A DNA stretch of 64,000 nucleotides from Bin5 sp965116395 (lineage in GTDB: Bacteria > Chloroflexota > Anaerolineae > Caldilineales > Caldilineaceae): assembly GCA_965116395.1 (NCBI GenBank), contig OZ220684.1:1736001-1800000 (forward strand), in the 5' to 3' direction. Below the pieces are notes generated by a model that was not told the origin of the DNA, did no database searches, and saw nothing but the letters and a program-made list of their open reading frames with translations. A program made the position numbers and the translations under genes. How positions within the stretch are numbered: position 1 is the stretch's first letter; each line of letters starts with the position of its first letter. Of this stretch, positions 59,006-64,000 are shown in pieces.

Positions 59006-60241
59006 ATGCAGGTCAGCCGCGAACAGTTTATGGAGCAGGGGTATCTCGTGCTGCGGGAGGTGATCCCGCCGGACCGGTTGGAGCAGCTGCGGGCCGATTT
59101 TGAAACGCTGGTCGGAAGGCAGAGGAGGATCTGGGCGCGGGAGCGGGGGCCGGACGACCCGCCCGGCGGCGTTTGGGAAACGCAGCCGCAGCCGCGGCTT
59201 GTTTCTTATGACAGACTGATCGACGAAGCAACTGCAAGCACGGTCGAGGTCTGGCTGCAGGAGAGTACGTTAGGGGTTAGCCGCCAGCTGTTGAGCGTGC
59301 CGGAGGCGGCGGGGGTGGCCGGCATGATGTTGATGTGCAGCCCGGTGCGCGATCATGGCCCGGCCGCGTGGCATCGCGACATCCACCCGATCGACATGGC
59401 GCCTCTGGCCGGCCTGCAGAAGGATTTGCGGGAGAACGGCCCAAAATATGTGCAGTGGAACATCCCGCTCTATGACGACAACGTGCTCTGGGTGGTACCG
59501 GGCAGCCATCTGCGGCTCAACACCGAGGCCGAAAACCGGTCGCTGTCGGCCGACCCGCGGCGCACCGTGCCCGGCGGCATCCCCGTGGAGTTGCGTGCCG
59601 GCGACGCGGTCGTGTATATCAACTACATGTTGCACTGGGGCAGCAACTACAGTCCTACGACGCGCCGCACCATCCACGGGGGGCACTCGATCTTCCCCTA
59701 CTACCCCGACATCTCCTTCACCGAGTTTCTTTCGCCTGAAGCGCAGGAGACATTCACGCAGTGGGACGGGAACAGCGCGGCGCTGCAGGACGCGACCGAA
59801 GCCGCGCTGCGGGCAGTGCTGAATGGCGATGCCAGCGCCTACTTTGCCGCGCTTGAGGCGCTGCAGCCCGGCGCCGGTGATGATGGCAAGATGGTCCTGT
59901 CGATCTACCTGTGCAAGGCGGCTCTGCATCTCCAGGTTGTGAAGCATGAAAACGCAGACACTGACACAGACTCCGATCCCCTGGAGGGGATAACCGAGGA
60001 CTATCGTCAGCGTGCGCGCTCTTCACATTCGATCTCGATCAACTGGGGGCCGCAGTTCGCGGAGCGGTTCACAGTGGACGAGGCCGCTGCTCTCCACAGG
60101 CGCTTTGCAGTCCTGGACGACAAACTGCAGGCGGAGGACGAGCATTTCGCGCCCGGTTTCCAAGCGCGGCCGATGCGTTACTTCTTCAATGAAATGCCGG
60201 CCGATTTCACGCTTGAAGACTTTATCGGCAGCTGGAACTGA
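59006..60241 (+). CDS. Phytanoyl-CoA dioxygenase family (PhyH) Fe(II)/2-oxoglutarate oxygenase
   Basis: 411 residues. Double-stranded beta-helix oxygenase. The start is GYLVLREVIPPDRLEQLRADFETLV. The iron-binding HxD is AAWHRDIHPIDMAPL. The distal His and 2-oxoglutarate-binding Arg are in YMLHWGSNYSPTTRRTIHGGHS. The C-terminal third (LCKAALHLQVVKHENADTD and following) is longer than usual. ATG 59006 has CAGGGGGGACG upstream; the frame is open back to 58826 but that overlaps the previous gene. Substrate unknown; such enzymes hydroxylate small molecules in secondary metabolism and in sponge-associated and marine bacteria are often multiplied. Confidence 0.9.
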   Translation: MQVSREQFMEQGYLVLREVIPPDRLEQLRADFETLVGRQRRIWARERGPDDPPGGVWETQPQPRLVSYDRLIDEATASTVEVWLQESTLGVSRQLLSVPEAAGVAGMMLMCSPVRDHGPAAWHRDIHPIDMAPLAGLQKDLRENGPKYVQWNIPLYDDNVLWVVPGSHLRLNTEAENRSLSADPRRTVPGGIPVELRAGDAVVYINYMLHWGSNYSPTTRRTIHGGHSIFPYYPDISFTEFLSPEAQETFTQWDGNSAALQDATEAALRAVLNGDASAYFAALEALQPGAGDDGKMVLSIYLCKAALHLQVVKHENADTDTDSDPLEGITEDYRQRARSSHSISINWGPQFAERFTVDEAAALHRRFAVLDDKLQAEDEHFAPGFQARPMRYFFNEMPADFTLEDFIGSWN

Positions 60242-60244
60242 GTT

Positions 60245-61099
60245 TTAGAGTTCATCCTTCAACCACGCCGAGCCTTGCGCCTCCAACTCGGCGCGCAGAT
60301 TGCTCTCCAGCCGGCCAGGTACGCCGAGCGGGTTGAATGCCGCCACGCCCCGGTCGGCGATCAGGTTATGGCCGGTGATGGCCTCCGACTCATCCGACGC
60401 CAGGAAAAGCATGACCTCGGCCACCTGTTCCGGCAAGGCGGGGCTGCCCAGGGGGTAGACAAATTTCTGCCTTCTGACCTCGCTTGGATTCTGTTCGAGC
60501 ATCTCGTATTTCTTCTCGGTGAGCATACGGGCAGGGGTGAGCGTATTGGCGCGGATGCCTTGAGGGCCATAGGAAATCGCAAGATTCTGGCTGAGATTGA
60601 TCATGGCGGCCTTGGCCGGGCCGTAGGATGACATACTGGGGCTGCCGAAGAGAGCATTGCCTGATGAGACGTTTATGATGCTGCCGCCGCCCTGCTTGAT
60701 CATCAGCGGAACCACCTCCTTACAGAACAGAAGCGGCGCTGTCACGTGGCAGAAGAGCCCGTCTTCCCAGTCTTCGAGCGTTACTTCCTCCAACATGCCC
60801 CCCGGGTTGTCGATGATGGCATTGTTGACCATGACATCGACGCGCCCATAGCGCTCCACGGTGAATTGGACCAGGGCCGTGATGTCCTCTTCGATCATGA
60901 CATCACAGCGTTTGTAGGCGATTTCACCGCTGAGACCTTCCGCCGCAGCCAGTACTTTCTGCGCGTTCTCCGGCGTTCGGCCGCGGTCGCAGATGACGAC
61001 GGAGGCGCCTTCGCGGGCCATCGCCAGTGCGCCGGCTTTGCCCAGCCCCAAGGTTGCACCGGTGATGATGGCTACTTTGCCTTCCAATCTCGTTCCCAT
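60245..61099 (-). CDS. Short-chain dehydrogenase/reductase (SDR)
   Basis: 284 residues. Classical SDR: TGATLGLG cofactor loop at about residues 14-21, NNAI in place of NNAG, catalytic Ser in INVSSGNALFG and YGPAK (Tyr, Lys). The start MGTRLEGKVAIITG follows AAGGAG. Last gene of the minus-strand sugar-transport operon, 109 nt after the truncated hydrolase-like gene. Its stop is only 3 nt from the stop of the convergent PhyH gene. Probable oxidation of the imported sugar or its derivative. Confidence 0.93.
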   Translation of the reverse strand: MGTRLEGKVAIITGATLGLGKAGALAMAREGASVVICDRGRTPENAQKVLAAAEGLSGEIAYKRCDVMIEEDITALVQFTVERYGRVDVMVNNAIIDNPGGMLEEVTLEDWEDGLFCHVTAPLLFCKEVVPLMIKQGGGSIINVSSGNALFGSPSMSSYGPAKAAMINLSQNLAISYGPQGIRANTLTPARMLTEKKYEMLEQNPSEVRRQKFVYPLGSPALPEQVAEVMLFLASDESEAITGHNLIADRGVAAFNPLGVPGRLESNLRAELEAQGSAWLKDEL

Positions 61100-61208
61100 G
61101 AGTTTCTCCTTATGGTCAGTGGCGATGCTGCAAGATTCACCCGCTGAACGCGGCCTGCATCTTGCGGGATGACGCGGGCGACAGAGCGCCCGCTATACAG
61201 ACAAGGGG

Positions 61209-61658
61209 TTAGTCGCTGAAAGAGAAGGAATAGAGCGTCGCGTCCTGCAGTTCGAAGATAAGCTGAATTTCCCGGCCCACCAGCGCGGTCAGGTCCTGAC
61301 CATCGCGCCATTGCATGGGGAGATCGGTGACATCCGCCTGGACCGGAATCGAATTGGCCAGGCCCTTGCCGGCGACATCGGCCAGCGCAGGGCGATAGGC
61401 CGCGCGTTCCCTTGGTACGGGCGGGGTATGCGTAGTCGCCACATCGAAAATGAAGGGATTGTACCAGCACTTGTAGAGTTTGTCCGTCGGGTCGAAGGTA
61501 ACGTTGGCGTACAGGTTGTCGTAGCGAACCTCCCAAGGCAGTTCTTCGCCGGACAGAGGGCTTTCGCTTGCTTTGCGTGCCGGCCCTGGTGTCAGCTTCG
61601 GATGATCAGCTTGCGCCCACAGGGAGTTATCGAGCAACAGGTATCTGTCATTGTTCAT
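61209..61658 (-). CDS. Internally deleted glycoside-hydrolase-like protein
   Basis: 149 residues from ATG 61658, which overlaps the stop of the upstream permease (ATGA). The N-terminal part (LLLDNSLWAQADHPKLTPGP and LPWEVRYDNLYANVTFDPTDKLYKCWYNPFI) matches the start of GH32/GH43-like five-bladed beta-propeller proteins of about 450-500 residues. The last 35 residues (MQWRDGQDLTALVGREIQLIFELQDATLYSFSF) match their C-terminal end. The roughly 300 residues between are missing but the frame is kept. It is thus a shortened, probably inactive product. This reading rests on recalled family architecture. Confidence 0.6.
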   Translation of the reverse strand: MNNDRYLLLDNSLWAQADHPKLTPGPARKASESPLSGEELPWEVRYDNLYANVTFDPTDKLYKCWYNPFIFDVATTHTPPVPRERAAYRPALADVAGKGLANSIPVQADVTDLPMQWRDGQDLTALVGREIQLIFELQDATLYSFSFSD

Positions 61659-62530
61659 GTTCCGGTCCGTCCCGTCAAGGCGATGCCGCGCACCATATAT
61701 TTCTGCCCGATGAAAAAGACCGCAATCATCGGCAGTGAGGTGAACACGGTGGCTGCCATCAGCAGTCCCGGCACCGGATCGCCCTGCGCGATTTGCCATC
61801 TCAGAAAGGCCAAGCCAATGGCTACCGTGTACTTACTTTCCTGACTCAGGTAGATCACCTGTTTGACAAAGTCGGTCCACACGTTGATGAAGGCAAAGAT
61901 GGCGATGGTGGCCAGCGCCGGCTTGGTCAGCGGCAAGAGGATGCGCAAGAAGATGCCCAGTTCGTTGCAGCCGTCGATTTTGGCGGCGTCGTCCAATTCG
62001 GACGGCAGGGTCATAAAGAACTGGCGCATGAGAAAGACATAGACGGGGTTGGCGAAGTAGCTGGGCACAATGAGAGGCAGCCAGGTGCCGGTCCACCCTA
62101 TCTCCTTATATAGCAGGAAACGCGGAATGATGGTCACCCAGAACGGCAGCATCATGGTGCTGAGCAGGATCATGAAGAGGAAATTTCGCCCCCAGAACCT
62201 GAGGCGGGAGAATCCAAACCCGACCAGGGAAGCGCTCACCAGTTCACCGACGACGCAGAGGGCGACGATAATGGTAGTATTGAGAAAAAAGATGCCAAAG
62301 GGAACGCTGTTCCAGGCGCGCGGGTAGTTGCCCAGGTAGAGTTCGGAAGGCAGAAGTCGCGCCGGAATCTGATTGAAATCCTGAAAGGTCTTGAGCGAAC
62401 TCAAGATAACCCAGACGAGCGGAAAGATAAACCAGACAAGACCCACCGCCAACAAGAGGTAGGCCAGCAGGTCACGAATACGTCGCTGGGTTGTTCTGCT
62501 CTTGCTCCAGGAAGCGGTCAGGGCGGACAA
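61655..62530 (-). CDS. Sugar ABC transporter permease, MalG-like
   Basis: 291 residues, six TM segments. N-terminal TM LLAYLLLAVGLVWFIFPLVWVILSSLKTF with the typical LKT turn. The ATPase-coupling EAA loop is LDDAAKIDGCNELGIFLRILLPLTKPA. The C-terminus KYMVRGIALTGRTGT is close to the MalG/UgpE consensus. It starts 6 nt after its MalF-like partner and overlaps the next gene by 4 bp. Carbohydrate uptake class 1 transporter; the shared MsmX-type ATPase is not in the window. Confidence 0.95.
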   Translation of the reverse strand: MSALTASWSKSRTTQRRIRDLLAYLLLAVGLVWFIFPLVWVILSSLKTFQDFNQIPARLLPSELYLGNYPRAWNSVPFGIFFLNTTIIVALCVVGELVSASLVGFGFSRLRFWGRNFLFMILLSTMMLPFWVTIIPRFLLYKEIGWTGTWLPLIVPSYFANPVYVFLMRQFFMTLPSELDDAAKIDGCNELGIFLRILLPLTKPALATIAIFAFINVWTDFVKQVIYLSQESKYTVAIGLAFLRWQIAQGDPVPGLLMAATVFTSLPMIAVFFIGQKYMVRGIALTGRTGT

Positions 62531-62536
62531 GGCGGG

Positions 62537-63460
62537 CTACTCCTCACCCTCGTAGTAGACCCAGTAGCGGGCGATGCGGAAGTTGAGAATGGTCAGCCCC
62601 AGGATGATGAGGAAAATCATCCAGGCCAGCGCTGAGGCATAACCCATGCGAAAGAATCCAAAAGCCACTCGATAGAGATAGAGACCATAAAACAGGGTGG
62701 CGGTGCCGGGGCCGCCATCGGTCATGATGAACGCGTCCACAAATGACTGCATCACTCCGATTGTAGTCACGATAACGTTGTAGAAGATAGCTGGCGAGAT
62801 CTGGGGCAGGGTCACATGCCAGAACTTGGCCCATTCTGCGCCGCCATCGAGTTCGACCGCCTCATAGAGGTGCTGTGGCACGCCTTGCAGCGCAGCAAGG
62901 ATAATCAGCATGGCGCCGCCGGCGGTGGCAAGGGCTTTCAGAGCGAGTGATGGCAGCGCCCAGGTGGTATCGAAGAGCCAGTTCGGCCCCTCAATTCCAA
63001 TCCACGCCAGCGACGAGTTGACGGGGCCATTCTTTGCAAGGATCGTCGTCCAAAGCAAGGCCAGGCCGACGCCGCCGATCACACTGGGCATATAAAAGGA
63101 GGTGCGGAAAAAAGGGATGCCGCGCACTTTCTGGTTGAGCAATATCGCAACCAATATGCTGATGGCCGTGCCGGCCGGAACGGTGAGGAGGACATAAGTA
63201 AAGGTAACCTTTAGTGAGTCGCGGACTCTGGGATCCTCAAACAGCATGCGCTGGATGTTTTCGAAGCCGATGAACTCAGGGGAGCCAATCAACTGATAGC
63301 GGGTAAAGCTGAGGATGAAGGAGGCGATAAAGGGGTAGACCATCAGGAAGCCGAAGCTGACCAGCCAAGGCGAGATAAAGGCCCAACCGACCAGGTGTGG
63401 TCTCAGCTTGGCCCAGCGAATCCTGCTGAGGCGCGGCGCAATCGTCATGGCGGTTTGCAT
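62537..63460 (-). CDS. Sugar ABC transporter permease, MalF-like
   Basis: 307 residues, six TM segments. PHLVGWAFISPWLVSFGFLMVYPFIASF is the canonical N-terminal TM of this class. The EAA loop is YEAVELDGGAEWAKFWHVTLPQISPA. The C-terminus RYWVYYEGEE is typical. The ATG at 63460 follows a heptad-derived hairpin in the 80-nt gap after the binding-protein gene. Confidence 0.95.
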   Translation of the reverse strand: MQTAMTIAPRLSRIRWAKLRPHLVGWAFISPWLVSFGFLMVYPFIASFILSFTRYQLIGSPEFIGFENIQRMLFEDPRVRDSLKVTFTYVLLTVPAGTAISILVAILLNQKVRGIPFFRTSFYMPSVIGGVGLALLWTTILAKNGPVNSSLAWIGIEGPNWLFDTTWALPSLALKALATAGGAMLIILAALQGVPQHLYEAVELDGGAEWAKFWHVTLPQISPAIFYNVIVTTIGVMQSFVDAFIMTDGGPGTATLFYGLYLYRVAFGFFRMGYASALAWMIFLIILGLTILNFRIARYWVYYEGEE

Positions 63461-63470
63461 CTGTCTTTAA

Positions 63471-63525
63471 AGTGGATAGTGGATAGTGGATAGTGGCAAG
63501 CGTTCCTCACAAGCCACTATCCACT
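63471..63525. repeat. YAGT heptad array forming a 12-bp hairpin
   Basis: AGT at 63471, 63478, 63485 and 63492 (units TAGTGGA). AGTGGATAGTGG at 63485-63496 pairs exactly with CCACTATCCACT at 63514-63525 across a 17-nt loop. It sits between the binding-protein stop and the MalF-like start, the same place as the stem-loop at 2716-2747 in the other transporter operon. Confidence 0.7.
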
Positions 63526-63540
63526 GCTGTCTAGAAACTA

Positions 63541-64000
63541 TCAGGCATGCGCCGCCAGGATTTCGTCAGTCATCAGGTCGGCCACGATCACTTGCTCCTC
63601 CACGGTTGTCTCACAGCGCAGGACAGATCCCCAAACGATTTTGATCTCTCCGAACCATTCCAGGACCCCCGGAAGCTGGGGCGTGAAGACGAAATTGTCA
63701 AAGGCATCGAGCCTGGCCTCGACCGCTTCGGGTCCGCCCCATGTCGCCTGGTAGTCTGCGTCCAGCCATACGCCGGCGTTGACCGGTTCAGCTTGACCAC
63801 TCAGGCCGATTTTTTTCTGGTTCTCGAAGTTAGCCAGGTACCTGATGAAATCAAAGGATTCCTCGGGGTGCTGGCTTTGCGTTGTAACGATGTGGAAGTG
63901 CATGGATCCAAGACCGGCACTCTTACCGGTGTTGGGGGAACGAACCCAAGCTACCTGGGTGAGATCGGCCTCACTTTGGGCTGCCCATGCCAGATCGCCG
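63541..64000 (-). CDS. Extracellular solute-binding protein, family 1 (N-terminal part outside window)
   Basis: C-terminal 152 residues of the receptor for the MalFG-type transporter. The frame is open to the window edge. MHFHIVTTQSQHPEESFDFIRYLANFENQKKIG is the conserved hinge-proximal region of sugar-binding proteins (sequence HPEESFDFIRYLAN), and the C-terminus (EEQVIVADLMTDEILAAHA) is the usual terminal helix. Signal peptide and ligand pocket lie outside, so the sugar cannot be inferred. Confidence 0.88.
   Translation of the reverse strand, partial: GDLAWAAQSEADLTQVAWVRSPNTGKSAGLGSMHFHIVTTQSQHPEESFDFIRYLANFENQKKIGLSGQAEPVNAGVWLDADYQATWGGPEAVEARLDAFDNFVFTPQLPGVLEWFGEIKIVWGSVLRCETTVEEQVIVADLMTDEILAAHA

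Overview
The window is GC-rich bacterial chromosome, most likely from a Chloroflexota organism of the Anaerolineae/Caldilineales type. This placement is an inference. It rests on the co-occurrence of a phosphomutase-like / DUF3090 / SCO1664 gene trio, a nucleotidyltransferase-phosphomutase fusion, many Dpp-type ABC transporters, several Gfo/Idh/MocA dehydrogenases, and abundant palindromic and heptameric intergenic repeats. There is no phage or plasmid core and no CRISPR array. The only RNA gene found is one tRNA-Ile(GAU).

Layout. 1-4.6 kb (minus): an ABC transporter operon of the dipeptide/oligosaccharide class (binding protein, two permeases, first ATPase cut by the window edge). 5.0-15.2 kb (minus): a second, complete transporter of the same class whose operon also holds two Gfo/Idh/MocA dehydrogenases and a TIM-barrel amidohydrolase, so the imported compound is probably a cyclitol- or sugar-like molecule that is oxidised after uptake. 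15.9-22.3 kb (plus): a molybdenum hydroxylase cluster (FAD subunit, a predicted ATPase, a fused [2Fe-2S]-molybdopterin subunit, and a fused YqeC-YgfJ accessory protein). 22.8-26.3 kb (minus): a luciferase-like flavin oxidoreductase, tRNA-Ile, two CBS-domain proteins and TsaE. 26.4-29.3 kb: a very large SpoIID-domain envelope protein. 29.4-34.4 kb (minus): a sugar nucleotidyltransferase/phosphomutase fusion followed upstream by SCO1664, DUF3090 and the phosphatase. 34.9-35.3 kb: a VapB-like antitoxin with a decayed VapC. 35.7-41.4 kb (plus): a COG0523 metallochaperone, a secreted two-domain protein, a GNAT protein and a small unknown.

42.4-47.4 kb (plus): the most unusual block. A GPP34 (GOLPH3)-cytochrome P450 fusion, an APH/EcKinase-like phosphotransferase and a 14-TM MFS exporter form an operon. 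It is bracketed by direct copies of a sulfatase 3' end, one belonging to the intact sulfatase (48.0-49.4 kb) and one a 63-bp relic at 41.4 kb. 50.0-56.2 kb (plus): a HlyD-type lipoprotein, an FtsX-type permease and two LolD/MacB-type ATPases, the first carrying a C-terminal AbrB-like domain. 56.3-60.2 kb (plus): Zn-dependent dehydrogenase, Gfo/Idh/MocA, small membrane protein and PhyH dioxygenase. 60.2-64 kb (minus): a MalFG-type sugar transporter operon with an SDR and an internally deleted hydrolase-like gene; its binding protein runs off the window.

Intergenic space is rich in repeats. There are six copies of an approximately 82-nt structured element with compensatory stem changes, a smaller covarying hairpin family, and at least nine arrays of a 7-nt unit with the core YAGT. 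These explain most long gaps and show that the chromosome accumulates short non-coding repeats.
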